Assembly: GCF_900104095.1 (NCBI RefSeq)
Contig: NZ_FNJO01000012.1
Span: 1 to 64,000 of the forward strand
Direction: 5' to 3'
Length of the DNA: 64,000 nt
From: Ralstonia sp. 25mfcol4.1
GTDB lineage: Bacteria; Pseudomonadota; Gammaproteobacteria; Burkholderiales; Burkholderiaceae
The notes below the pieces were generated by a model. That model was given only the letters and a program-made list of their open reading frames with translations. It had not been told where the DNA came from and did no database searches. Positions 51,703 to 60,469 of this stretch are shown here, piece by piece (position 1 is the stretch's first letter; each line of letters starts with the position of its first letter). A program made the translations under genes and the position numbers.

Positions 51703-53811
51703 CTACTCCTTCTTCAGGGCGCGCAGCGCGCCAAGGCTTTCGGCCATGGTCGGCAGCGACACGCTCACCGCGCTGGCCTGCGACTGCTTGAGCAGCGTCA
51801 GCACGCCCTGCACGCGGCGCGAGCGGGTATCGAAATAGCGGCCGATCATGGCCTGCGCGGCGGCCAGGTCGTTGCGGAAGACCGGTTCGTTGCGCGACAG
51901 CAGCGCCAGCCGTGCGTTGAGCAGCCGCAGCTTCACGTTCTCGCGCAGGAACCAGCCCTGGTCGCCGGACAGCAGCAGCGCGTTGGTGTCGTCCACCTTG
52001 CGCACACGGATTACCTGGCCCAGTTCGGACAGCACGTAGTCCCACGAGCGGGTCAGGAAATTGCCCGTGGCGGCAGGGGCCGACGCGGCGCCCTTGGCAT
52101 CGGTCCTGGCCGGCTTCTCGTTCTCGCCCGGCACGCGGTCGAGCATGCGTTCCCCGGACAGCAGCGGCAGCGCGTCGATCTGGTTGATCGATTCGTCCAG
52201 CTTGATGGCCGCGCCGGTCAGGTCCGTATCGGGCACCGCCTTCATGCGCGCGATGTCGCGGGCGATGGCGCGGCGCAGCTGGTTGTACTGCGGCTTGTCG
52301 GCGCGTGCCAGACGCGCGTCAGCACTCTGCAGCGCCGACAGCGCCACCTGAACATTGCCCGTCAACTGGAGCTGCTGTCCGGCATTGGTCAGCAATTGCT
52401 GGATTTCGGCGATTTCCCAGTCATCGCGGTTACGCATCAGGTCCTGGTAGACCTGCTCCAGCGCGGCCTGCTTGTCGCGGGCTTCCACCACCTGACCATC
52501 GAGCGCGCCGACCTTGGCCTGCAACTCCTTGACCGTGTCCTGGGCGTTCTTCGACAGCACGCGCGTTTCCTGCACCAGCGCATCGTTGCTCTGCTGGCGC
52601 CGTGCAAGTTCCTGGGTCAGGTGTTCCACGCGCATCTGCAGCCAGAAGAAGCCGCCAGCGATGGCCAGGACCAGGACGACGGCGACCACCCACCAGGCGG
52701 CCATGCCACGACGGGCACCGGCGTGCCCAGCGGGCGCATGCGTAGTAAAAGACGTGCCGGCACCACCGGATGGTGCGGCCTGGCTAGACGAGGGGGACGT
52801 AGTCTCTGGCGTCACGCGTTCGACCTTCGTTGTCGTGGGTCCTGTGGACCCTGTTGATTCTGTGGCTGCCGGTGCGGGCGCGGGCACCGGTGCGACCGGC
52901 ACCGGCGGCTCTACCGGGACAGGCGCCGGCACCACTGGCTCGGGCGCCGCAGGGCCCGCGTGGGCATTGCCCCATTGCGTACATGCGGCCAGCAGGCCGG
53001 CATCGCCGGGCGCGGCGGGCATCACGTGCGCAAAACCCAGCGCCTGGGCCTGCGCCGCAATTCTCGCATGCGGCGCAATGCACTGCATCTGCTTCAGGCG
53101 TTCGTGTTGCTGGGGCGACAGGTGCAGGCGCGCCAGCGCATCGAGGTTGCGGACGGCTTCCGAACTGGTCAGCAGCCAGGCATACGGCGGCGCGTCGGGC
53201 TTGAGGCTGTCGCGCACGGCCTGCCACTGCATGCCGGTCGGCTCGGGCAGCGTGCGGCTGTAGGCCTCCACGCCATCCACCGTAGCGCCAGCTTCGCGCA
53301 GGCGGTCGCCCAGCCAGTCGCGGCCGCCGTTGCCGCGGATGATCAGCACGCTGCGGCCCGCGAACGCGCCCGGCGTGGTGTCGAGTTCGGTCCAGAGGGC
53401 TTCGGAGTCGAAACGGGGCGCATCGGCGGGAGCATCGGCCTCGCCCTGCGCGCCAGCGGGGGCAATCACGCGATGGGTCGGCGGGGCGATGCCGCGCTCG
53501 GCCAGCGCCGCCACACTGGATGGGCCGACCACGGCCACGGGAACGTCCGATGGCCATTGCGCCGGGCCGGCGGTATTCTGCACCTGCGCCAGCGCGTCCA
53601 GCGCGAACGACACCGCGTTCGGGCTGACGAACACCACCAGCGCATAGTCGGCCAGGCGCGCCAGCGCCGCGCGCAGCGGTGTGTCGTCGGCGGCCGGGCC
53701 GATGGCCAGCAGCGGGAATCCGAGCACATCGAGACCGGCGGCATGCAAGGCCTCGGTCAGTTGCCGGGACTGCCCGGCGGGTCGCGTGACTACGACGGTC
53801 GGGCGAGGCAT
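51703..53811 (-). CDS. hemDX: Fused uroporphyrinogen-III synthase / HemX membrane protein
   Basis: A 702-residue fusion. Residues 1 to about 275 form HemD, which cyclises hydroxymethylbilane: VVVTRPAGQSRQLTEAL at the start, FVSPNAVSFAL near 61, and LLTSSEAVRNL near 222. A Pro/Ala/Thr/Ser-rich linker (about 285-370) leads to HemX. HemX has one membrane helix (about 382-404), a coiled coil (about 410-475) and a C-terminal helical domain. The ATG at 53811 matches the HemD start; the frame is open upstream into hemC. Such fusions are annotated in Cupriavidus and Ralstonia relatives. Confidence 0.92.
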   Translation of the reverse strand: MPRPTVVVTRPAGQSRQLTEALHAAGLDVLGFPLLAIGPAADDTPLRAALARLADYALVVFVSPNAVSFALDALAQVQNTAGPAQWPSDVPVAVVGPSSVAALAERGIAPPTHRVIAPAGAQGEADAPADAPRFDSEALWTELDTTPGAFAGRSVLIIRGNGGRDWLGDRLREAGATVDGVEAYSRTLPEPTGMQWQAVRDSLKPDAPPYAWLLTSSEAVRNLDALARLHLSPQQHERLKQMQCIAPHARIAAQAQALGFAHVMPAAPGDAGLLAACTQWGNAHAGPAAPEPVVPAPVPVEPPVPVAPVPAPAPAATESTGSTGPTTTKVERVTPETTSPSSSQAAPSGGAGTSFTTHAPAGHAGARRGMAAWWVVAVVLVLAIAGGFFWLQMRVEHLTQELARRQQSNDALVQETRVLSKNAQDTVKELQAKVGALDGQVVEARDKQAALEQVYQDLMRNRDDWEIAEIQQLLTNAGQQLQLTGNVQVALSALQSADARLARADKPQYNQLRRAIARDIARMKAVPDTDLTGAAIKLDESINQIDALPLLSGERMLDRVPGENEKPARTDAKGAASAPAATGNFLTRSWDYVLSELGQVIRVRKVDDTNALLLSGDQGWFLRENVKLRLLNARLALLSRNEPVFRNDLAAAQAMIGRYFDTRSRRVQGVLTLLKQSQASAVSVSLPTMAESLGALRALKKE

Positions 53812-53821
53812 CGGGCGTTCC

Positions 53822-54817
53822 TCAGGCGGGGCCGGCGGTCGACAGTGCAGCCAGTACGGCGTCGGCGCCCTGACCCAGCAGGTCGCCCGCCACGGCGGCG
53901 CCCAGTTGCTCGGCTGTCTGCACCGATTCCACGGGCGCCGTGGCATGGGCGCGCACGCTGCGGGTGCCATCGGGCAGCGCGACGAAGGCGTCGAGCTGCA
54001 GCGTGGCGCCGTGCCAGCGCGCGTGGGCGGCCAGCGGGACCTGGCACGACCCGCCCAGGCGGCGCGATACGGCACGTTCCGCCGACACCGCCAGCAGCGT
54101 CGGCACATGGTTGAGCGGCGCCAGCCATTCGGCCAGTTCGGGGCGGTCCGAGCGGATCTCGATCCCCAGCGCACCCTGCCCTGCGGCCGGCAGCGAGCTG
54201 TCGGGCTCGATCAGCGCGCGGATGCGGTCGCCTAGGCCCAGGCGCTTCAGGCCGGCTGCGGCCAGAATGATCGCGCCATATTCGCCACGGTCGAGCTTGC
54301 CCAGACGCGTGTCGAGATTGCCGCGCAGCGGCTTGATCACCAGCTGCGGATAGCGGCTGCGCAGCGCTGCCTCGCGGCGCAGGCTGGATGTCCCCACCAC
54401 GGTGCCCGCCGGCATGTCGTCGAGCGAGGCGAATTGCGCGGAAACCAGCGCGTCGCGCGGATCTTCTCGTTCCATGACGGCCGTCAGCGCAAACCCTTCG
54501 GGCAGCTCCATCGGTACATCCTTGAGCGAATGCACGGCCAGGTCGGCGCGACCCTCGGCCATGGCCACTTCAAGCTCCTTCACGAACAGGCCCTTGCCGC
54601 CTACCTTGGACAAGGTCTTATCGAGAATTTGATCACCCCTTGTCGTCATGCCGAGAATGGACACATCGCACTGGGGATAGTATTGTTGCAACGCAGCACG
54701 CACGTGTTCAGCCTGCCACATCGCCAGCCGGCTTTCGCGCGACGCGATGACGAGCTTGTGTGGCATGCTGCGTGACGCTGCAGCGGACGGAGACGACGGT
54801 TGGGCAGGTGCTTGCAT
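53822..54817 (-). CDS. hemC: Porphobilinogen deaminase (hydroxymethylbilane synthase)
   Basis: HemC assembles four porphobilinogens into hydroxymethylbilane. The 331-residue protein opens, after a 17-residue Ala/Ser-rich leader, with MPHKLVIASRESRLAMWQAEHVR. It has HSLKDVP near 97, GTSSLRREAAL near 142, and LGGSCQVPLAAHA near 253 with the Cys that carries the dipyrromethane cofactor. Starts at 54817 and at the internal Met (54766) are both possible. It is divergent from ppc and ten bases upstream of hemDX. Confidence 0.95.
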   Translation of the reverse strand: MQAPAQPSSPSAAASRSMPHKLVIASRESRLAMWQAEHVRAALQQYYPQCDVSILGMTTRGDQILDKTLSKVGGKGLFVKELEVAMAEGRADLAVHSLKDVPMELPEGFALTAVMEREDPRDALVSAQFASLDDMPAGTVVGTSSLRREAALRSRYPQLVIKPLRGNLDTRLGKLDRGEYGAIILAAAGLKRLGLGDRIRALIEPDSSLPAAGQGALGIEIRSDRPELAEWLAPLNHVPTLLAVSAERAVSRRLGGSCQVPLAAHARWHGATLQLDAFVALPDGTRSVRAHATAPVESVQTAEQLGAAVAGDLLGQGADAVLAALSTAGPA

Positions 54818-54969
54818 GCGCGCATGTTAGCACGCACCCCCTCGCAAAACCGCCAGATTGCCAGACCAGAAGTGACTTTCCGGCACGCGATTGATGCCGG
54901 TCGAATCCCCTGCCAGGTGTATGGGGTTCGATACATATAAGCCATGCAGTGAGACGAGGAGATAAGTCA

Positions 54970-57900
54970 ATGACGCAGCCTGCTGCGCGCCCCACCGGTC
55001 GTGTCCGTTCCATCGGCCGCAAATCAGTTACGCCAGCCTCAGGCCAGCATGACGCGAAAGGCACTGCCCCGGGCACTACCCCGGGCCCGAAGAAATCCCC
55101 CGCCCGCAATGCCAGGGCATCGGGCAAGCCAACGCTGTCTGTGGTGACGCCGGAAGGCAATACCGTCGCCCCGGCCCGCCGCACCGCGGACAAGGACCTG
55201 CCGCTGCGCGAGGACATCCGATTCCTGGGCCGCCTGCTGGGCGAATGCGTGCGCGAGCAGGAAGGCGATGCCGCCTTCGACCTGGTCGAGACCATTCGCC
55301 AGACCGCCGTGCGCTTCCGCCGCGAGAACGACCGCGCCGCCGGCGCCGAGCTGGACCGCCTGCTGAAACGGCTGTCGCGCGACCAGACCAATTCCGTGGT
55401 GCGCGCCTTCAGCTATTTCTCGCACCTGGCCAATATCGCCGAGGACCAGCACCACAACCGCCGCCGCCGCGTGCATGCGCTGGCCGGATCGCCGCCGCAG
55501 CCAGGCAGCATGGCCCGTGCGCTTCAGGCCATCGACGCCGCCGGCGTCACCGGCAAGCAGGTGCGCGACTTCCTGGACGGGGCGCTGATCATGCCGGTGC
55601 TGACGGCGCACCCGACCGAGGTGCAGCGCAAGTCGATCCTCGACGCCGAGCGCGAGATCGCCCGCCTGCTGGCCGAGCGCGACCTGCCGATGACGGCGCG
55701 CGAGCGCGACCACAACACGGCGCAGCTGCGCGCCCGCGTGACCACGCTGTGGCAGACCCGGATGCTGCGCAACACCCGGCTGATGGTGGTAGACGAGATC
55801 GAAAACGCCCTCTCCTATTACCGCACCACGTTCCTGCAGGGCATTCCGCGCCTGATGGCGGAAATGGAAGAGGACATCGCCGAGGTCTTCCCGCGCCGCG
55901 GCAAGGCCGGCGTCGCGCCCGCCCCGCTGGCGCCGTTCCTGCAGATGGGTTCGTGGATCGGCGGCGACCGCGACGGCAATCCGAATGTGACGGCCGAAAC
56001 GCTGCAGCATGCCGCGCAGCAGCAGTCCACGCTGATCATGCTGTGGTATCTCGATGAAGTCCACGCGCTGGGCGCCGAGCTGCCGCTATCGTCGCTGATG
56101 GTCGACGCCAGCCCCGAACTGCTGGCGCTGGCCGAGGCTTCGCCCGACCATTCCGAGCACCGTGCCGACGAGCCGTACCGCCGCGCGCTGATCGGCATCT
56201 ACGCCCGCCTGGCCGCCACCACGGAACGTCTGACCGGCCATGTGGCCCAGCGCCACCCGGTGGCCGACGTGGCACCGTACGACAACGCCGAGGCGTTTGC
56301 CGCCGACGTGCAGGTCGTGCTTGATTCGCTGCGCTCGCACCACGGCGGCGCCCTGGCCCGTGGCCGCATCGATTCGCTGGTGCGCGCCATCGCCATCTTC
56401 GGCTTCCATCTGGCATCGGTGGACATGCGCCAGGTGTCCGACGTGCATGAAGCCGTGGTGGCCGAGCTGTTCAAGGCCGCCGGCATCGAGGCCAACTACG
56501 CGGGGCTGTCCGAGGAGCGCAAGCAGGAACTGCTGCTGGCCGAACTGCGCCAGCCCCGCCTGCTGATGCTGCCCTGGCACGACTATTCCGAGCAGACCCG
56601 CAAGGAGCTGGCCATTTTCGCCATGGCGCGCGACCTGCGGGCCCGCTACGGCAACCGCGTGGCGCGCAACTACATCATTTCGCACACCGAGACGCTGTCC
56701 GATCTGGTGGAAGTCATGCTGCTGCAGAAGGAAACGGGCATGCTGCGTGGCACGCTGGGCAGCAAGACCGACCCGGCCCGCATGGAGCTGATGGTCATTC
56801 CGCTGTTCGAGACCATCGAGGATCTGCGCAACGCGGCCGGCATCATGCAGTCGCTGCTGGACCTGCCGGGCTTCGATTCGGTGATCCGGCACCATGGCGT
56901 CGAGCAGGAAGTGATGCTCGGCTATTCGGACTCGAACAAGGACGGCGGCTTCCTGACGTCGAACTGGGAGTTGTACAAGGCCGAACTGGCGCTGGTGAAG
57001 CTGTTCGAAGAGCGCCGGGTGACGCTGCGCCTGTTCCACGGCCGCGGCGGCACCGTGGGCCGGGGCGGCGGCCCCACCTACGAGGCCATCCTGTCGCAGC
57101 CGCCGGGCACCGTGAACGGCCAGATCCGCCTGACCGAGCAGGGCGAAATCATCAACAGCAAGTTCGCCAATCCGGAAATCGGCCGGCGCAACCTGGAAAC
57201 GGTGATCGCGGCCACGCTGGAGGCGTCGCTGCTGCCCACGCAGAACGCACCGGCCGGGCTGGCCACGTTCGAGGGCATCATGCAGCAGCTGTCGGACCAC
57301 GCGTTCCGCGCGTACCGGCACCTGGTCTATGAGACACCGGGCTTCAAGGATTACTTCTTCGCCACCACGCCGATCACCGAGATTGCCGACCTGAACCTGG
57401 GTTCGCGGCCGGCCTCGCGCAAGCTGATGGACAAGAAGCACCGCAGGATCGAGGATCTGCGGGCCATTCCGTGGGGCTTTTCGTGGGGCCAGTGCCGCCT
57501 GCTGCTGCCGGGCTGGTACGGCTTCGGCAGCGCGGTCAAGGCGATGCTCGACGCGGCGCCGGACGAAAAGTCCCGCAAGGCCTGCGTGGCCACGCTCAAG
57601 CGCATGGTCAAGACCTGGCCGTTCTTCCGCACGCTGCTGTCGAACATGGACATGGTGCTGGCCAAGACCGACCTGGCCGTGGCCTCGCGCTATGCGGCGC
57701 TGTGCGACGACCCGGCACTGCGCAAGACCGTGTTCTCGCGCATCAGCGCCGAGTGGCACCTGACCTGCGACATGCTGTCGCTGATCACGGGCCGCGCGGA
57801 GCGCCTAGCCGAGAATCCGCTGCTCGCCCGGTCGATCAAGAACCGCTTCGCCTACCTGGACCCGCTGAACCACCTGCAGGTGGAACTGCTCAAGCGTTAC

Positions 57901-57993
57901 CGGGCCGGCAAGGATGCCGACGACGTGCGCGTGCGGCGCGGGATCCACTTGACGATCAACGGCGTGGCGGCCGGGCTGCGCAATAGCGGTTGA
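54970..57993 (+). CDS. ppc: Phosphoenolpyruvate carboxylase
   Basis: A 1007-residue enzyme making oxaloacetate from PEP and bicarbonate. The catalytic landmarks are present: LTAHPTEVQRKSI near 208-220, GYSDSNKDGGFLTSNWELYKA near 650, and FHGRGGTVGRGGGPTYEAI near 688 with the glycine-rich loop. The PEPC core starts at DLPLREDIRFLGRLLG near residue 76. The preceding 75 residues are a Pro/Ala/Lys-rich extension not needed by the family. The ATG at 54970 is chosen because AGGAGATAAG precedes it. Confidence 0.95.
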   Translation: MTQPAARPTGRVRSIGRKSVTPASGQHDAKGTAPGTTPGPKKSPARNARASGKPTLSVVTPEGNTVAPARRTADKDLPLREDIRFLGRLLGECVREQEGDAAFDLVETIRQTAVRFRRENDRAAGAELDRLLKRLSRDQTNSVVRAFSYFSHLANIAEDQHHNRRRRVHALAGSPPQPGSMARALQAIDAAGVTGKQVRDFLDGALIMPVLTAHPTEVQRKSILDAEREIARLLAERDLPMTARERDHNTAQLRARVTTLWQTRMLRNTRLMVVDEIENALSYYRTTFLQGIPRLMAEMEEDIAEVFPRRGKAGVAPAPLAPFLQMGSWIGGDRDGNPNVTAETLQHAAQQQSTLIMLWYLDEVHALGAELPLSSLMVDASPELLALAEASPDHSEHRADEPYRRALIGIYARLAATTERLTGHVAQRHPVADVAPYDNAEAFAADVQVVLDSLRSHHGGALARGRIDSLVRAIAIFGFHLASVDMRQVSDVHEAVVAELFKAAGIEANYAGLSEERKQELLLAELRQPRLLMLPWHDYSEQTRKELAIFAMARDLRARYGNRVARNYIISHTETLSDLVEVMLLQKETGMLRGTLGSKTDPARMELMVIPLFETIEDLRNAAGIMQSLLDLPGFDSVIRHHGVEQEVMLGYSDSNKDGGFLTSNWELYKAELALVKLFEERRVTLRLFHGRGGTVGRGGGPTYEAILSQPPGTVNGQIRLTEQGEIINSKFANPEIGRRNLETVIAATLEASLLPTQNAPAGLATFEGIMQQLSDHAFRAYRHLVYETPGFKDYFFATTPITEIADLNLGSRPASRKLMDKKHRRIEDLRAIPWGFSWGQCRLLLPGWYGFGSAVKAMLDAAPDEKSRKACVATLKRMVKTWPFFRTLLSNMDMVLAKTDLAVASRYAALCDDPALRKTVFSRISAEWHLTCDMLSLITGRAERLAENPLLARSIKNRFAYLDPLNHLQVELLKRYRAGKDADDVRVRRGIHLTINGVAAGLRNSG

Positions 57994-58018
57994 CGCCGTG
58001 TGATCTTTTCGCTGGTTT

Positions 58019-58145
58019 TCTCCCGTCTCCCGCTCGCGGGAGAGGGGTCGGGGGAGAGGGCGCGGCGGTTCAAACTGCGCCCGTCGCATCCTGAGCGGCC
58101 TGCCCTCTCCCCCAGCCCCTCTCCCGCGCCCGGGGAGAGGAGAGC
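58019..58145. repeat. Palindromic intergenic repeat, copy 1 (between ppc and argH)
   Basis: The copy has two GC-rich arms that are near-perfect inverse complements: about 58026-58061 with GGGAGAGGGGTCGGGGGAGA, and 58102-58140 with CCTCTCCCCCAGCCCCTCTC. They are separated by a spacer holding the core GCGGTTCAAACTGCG (58065-58079). The whole could form a long stem-loop. A second copy with the same core in inverted orientation lies at 59699-59826, on the other side of argH. Confidence 0.8.
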
Positions 58146-58154
58146 CAACCGCCA

Positions 58155-58183
58155 GCATTTGTCCCCCTCCCAGGCGATATAAT
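58155..58183 (+). promoter_or_regulatory. Promoter of argH
   Basis: A perfect -10 TATAAT lies at 58178-58183, with a weak -35 (GCATTT, 58155-58160) 17 bases upstream. It sits 32 bases before the argH start, downstream of the palindromic repeat. Confidence 0.5.
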
Positions 58184-58215
58184 CGCCGTTTCCGATTTTC
58201 CGCCCTGCCCCTGAC

Positions 58216-59625
58216 ATGACCTCCCAACTTGCCAAGAAAGGCGAAGCCTGGTCCGCCCGCTTCTCCGAACCGATGTCCGACCTGGTGAAGCGTTACACCG
58301 CGTCGGTCTTCTTCGACAAGCGCCTGGCGCTGTTCGATATCCAGGGCTCGCTGGCACATGCGGCCATGCTGGCGAAGCAGGGCATCATCGCCGACGCCGA
58401 CCGCGCCGAGATCGAGCGCGGCATGACGCAGATCCGGGGCGAGATCGAGTCCGGTGCGTTCGGGTGGAAGCTCGACCTGGAAGACGTCCACCTCAATATC
58501 GAAGCGCGCCTGACCGCGCTGGTCGGCGATGCCGGCAAGCGCCTGCACACGGGCCGTTCGCGGAACGACCAGGTGGCCACCGACATCCGCCTGTGGCTGC
58601 GCAGCGAGATCGACAACATCATCGGCCTGCTGGGCGACCTGCGCGGTGCGCTGCTGGACCTGGCCGAAAAGAACGCCGACACCATCCTGCCGGGCTTCAC
58701 CCACCTGCAGGTGGCGCAGCCGGTGACGTTCGGCCACCACCTGATGGCCTACGTGGAAATGTTCACGCGCGACGCCGAGCGCATGGCCGACTGCCGCCGC
58801 CGCGTCAACCGCCTGCCGCTGGGCGCCGCCGCGCTGGCCGGCACGAGCTACCCGATCGACCGCGAATTCGTGGCGCAGCAGCTGGGCTTCGACGGCGTGT
58901 GCCGCAATTCGCTGGACGCCGTGTCGGATCGTGATTTCGCCATCGAATTCCTGGCCGCCGCGTCGCTGGTCATGACCCATATCTCGCGTTTCAGCGAGGA
59001 ACTGGTGATCTGGATGAGCCCGCGCGTCGGTTTCATCGACATCGCCGACCGCTTCTGCACGGGCAGCTCGATCATGCCGCAGAAGAAGAACCCCGACGTG
59101 CCCGAGCTGGCGCGCGGCAAGACCGGCCGCGTCTACGGCCACCTCAACGGCCTGCTGGTGCTGATGAAGGGCCAGCCGCTGGCGTACAACAAGGACAACC
59201 AGGAAGACAAGGAACCGCTGTTCGACACGGTGGACACCGTCGTTGACACGCTGCGAATCTTCGCCGACATGGTGCCGGGCATCAGCGTCAAGCCCGACAA
59301 CATGCGCGCCGCCGCGCTGCAGGGCTACGCCACCGCCACCGATCTGGCCGATTACCTGGTCAAGCGCGGCCTGCCGTTCCGCGACGCCCACGAGGCCGTG
59401 GCCCACGCCGTGCGCGCCTGCGACGACCGCCGCTGCGACCTGGCCGACCTGACGGTCGAGGAATTGCGCCAGGTGTCCGGCCTGGGCGACAAGGCTTCGC
59501 TGATCGGCGACGACGTGCATGCCGTACTGACGCTGGAAGGCTCGGTCGCATCGCGCAACCATATTGGCGGCACCGCGCCGGACCAGGTCCGCGCCGCCAT
59601 CGCCGCCGCACGCAAGGCGCTGTAA
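58216..59625 (+). CDS. argH: Argininosuccinate lyase
   Basis: ArgH releases arginine and fumarate from argininosuccinate. The 469-residue fumarase/aspartase-superfamily protein has EDVHLNIEARLT near 92-103, GRSRNDQVATDIRLW near 115-129, and the signature GSSIMPQKKNPDVPE near 287-301, with the catalytic Ser loop. The ATG has no clear Shine-Dalgarno. An intrinsic terminator follows. The gene stands alone between two copies of a palindromic repeat. Confidence 0.96.
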   Translation: MTSQLAKKGEAWSARFSEPMSDLVKRYTASVFFDKRLALFDIQGSLAHAAMLAKQGIIADADRAEIERGMTQIRGEIESGAFGWKLDLEDVHLNIEARLTALVGDAGKRLHTGRSRNDQVATDIRLWLRSEIDNIIGLLGDLRGALLDLAEKNADTILPGFTHLQVAQPVTFGHHLMAYVEMFTRDAERMADCRRRVNRLPLGAAALAGTSYPIDREFVAQQLGFDGVCRNSLDAVSDRDFAIEFLAAASLVMTHISRFSEELVIWMSPRVGFIDIADRFCTGSSIMPQKKNPDVPELARGKTGRVYGHLNGLLVLMKGQPLAYNKDNQEDKEPLFDTVDTVVDTLRIFADMVPGISVKPDNMRAAALQGYATATDLADYLVKRGLPFRDAHEAVAHAVRACDDRRCDLADLTVEELRQVSGLGDKASLIGDDVHAVLTLEGSVASRNHIGGTAPDQVRAAIAAARKAL

Positions 59626-59653
59626 GTTTCGCGTAAGTCTTCGTGGCAAAAAA

Positions 59654-59683
59654 GCCGCTGTGCCAATTGGCCAGCGGCTTTTT
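59654..59683 (+). terminator. Intrinsic terminator of argH
   Basis: The stem GCCGCTG/CAGCGGC (59654-59660 with 59672-59678) has an internal palindrome GCCAATTGGC and five Ts after it. An A-run precedes the stem, so it could also stop transcripts from the other strand. Confidence 0.9.
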
Positions 59684-59698
59684 GTTTGGCCATGGGTG

Positions 59699-59826
59699 CT
59701 CTCCCCCCTCCCGCAAGCGGGAGCGGGGCGGGGGAGTGGGCCAGCGGCTCTGCTTGCTGCCATGTCGCAGTTTGAACCGCTAAAACCCTGTCCCCCGGCC
59801 CCGCTCCCACCGGTGGGAGCGGGGAG
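59699..59826. repeat. Palindromic intergenic repeat, copy 2 (between argH and dctQ)
   Basis: The inner core CGCAGTTTGAACCGC (59766-59780) is the exact reverse complement of the core in copy 1 (58065-58079). The arms are again GC-rich and mutually complementary: CTCCCGCAAGCGGGAGCGGGG on one side and CCCCGCTCCCACCGGTGGGAG, with GGGGAGC, on the other. The arm sequences differ from copy 1 while the layout is kept, as expected of a REP/MITE-like family. The rest of the 301-base argH-dctQ spacer holds the terminator and a possible promoter. Confidence 0.8.
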
Positions 59827-59879
59827 CAACCATCGTGTTTGCCAAACCTTCTAGGACAATCCCCTAGCGCCCACATAAA

Positions 59880-59909
59880 TTGTTACAGATACACTAATCG
59901 GCGCATAAA
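59880..59909 (+). promoter_or_regulatory. Possible promoter of the TRAP transporter genes
   Basis: TTGTTA (59880-59885) and CATAAA (59904-59909) are spaced by 18 bases, ending 17 bases before the dctQ start, where GGGGGAGA gives a good Shine-Dalgarno. A short inverted repeat CTAGG/CCTAG lies upstream near 59851-59867. Confidence 0.35.
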
Positions 59910-59926
59910 ACCGGGGGAGACAACCC

Positions 59927-60469
59927 ATGAACTACTTGCTTGGTCTGTCACGACAGATCGACAGGTTGAATCAGCACACGGGCAGGCTTGCAAACATCAT
60001 GATCCTGCTGTCGTGCCTGATCAGCGCAGGGAACGCCCTGCTTCGTTACGGCTTCAACCTTAGCGACAACTGGCCGCTGGAACTGCAGTGGTACATGTTC
60101 GCCATTGCCGTGATGTTCGGCGCGTCGTACACGTTCCAGCGCAACGAGCACGTGCGCGTGGACCTGATCTACGGCAACGTGTCCGAACGCGCGCAGCACT
60201 GGATCGACATCTTCGGCATCATCGTGTTCCTGCTGCCGTCGACGATCCTGTTCACGTGGTTGTCGTGGGAATCGCTGTTCCTGCCTTCGTGGCGCATTCT
60301 CGAACAGTCGGGCAACTCGGGCGGCCTGCCCCGTTATCCGATCAAGCTCGTGGTGCCCATCGGCTTTGCCCTGCTCACGTTGCAGGGGATTTCCGAACTG
60401 ATCAAGCGCTTTGCCGCCCTGAAGGGCCTGGTGCGCATCGAATCGAAATACGAAAGGCCGGTGCAATAA
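59927..60469 (+). CDS. TRAP transporter small permease (DctQ-type)
   Basis: A 180-residue inner-membrane protein with four hydrophobic segments (about 22-42, 55-72, 92-115, 140-160). It has the DctQ pattern ELQWYMFAIAVMFGASYTFQRNEHVRVDLIY near 49-79. It works with a large permease and a periplasmic binding protein to import organic acids or related anions using the sodium gradient. Its TAA overlaps the large-permease ATG (TAATG). Confidence 0.9.
   Translation: MNYLLGLSRQIDRLNQHTGRLANIMILLSCLISAGNALLRYGFNLSDNWPLELQWYMFAIAVMFGASYTFQRNEHVRVDLIYGNVSERAQHWIDIFGIIVFLLPSTILFTWLSWESLFLPSWRILEQSGNSGGLPRYPIKLVVPIGFALLTLQGISELIKRFAALKGLVRIESKYERPVQ

Noticed and set aside
55039..57759. Long minus-strand open frames within ppc
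   Set aside because: They are antisense to strongly conserved PEPC motifs.
57805..59829. Minus-strand open frame of about 670 codons over argH
   Set aside because: It is antisense to ArgH and runs through both palindromic repeats, with no motif of its own.
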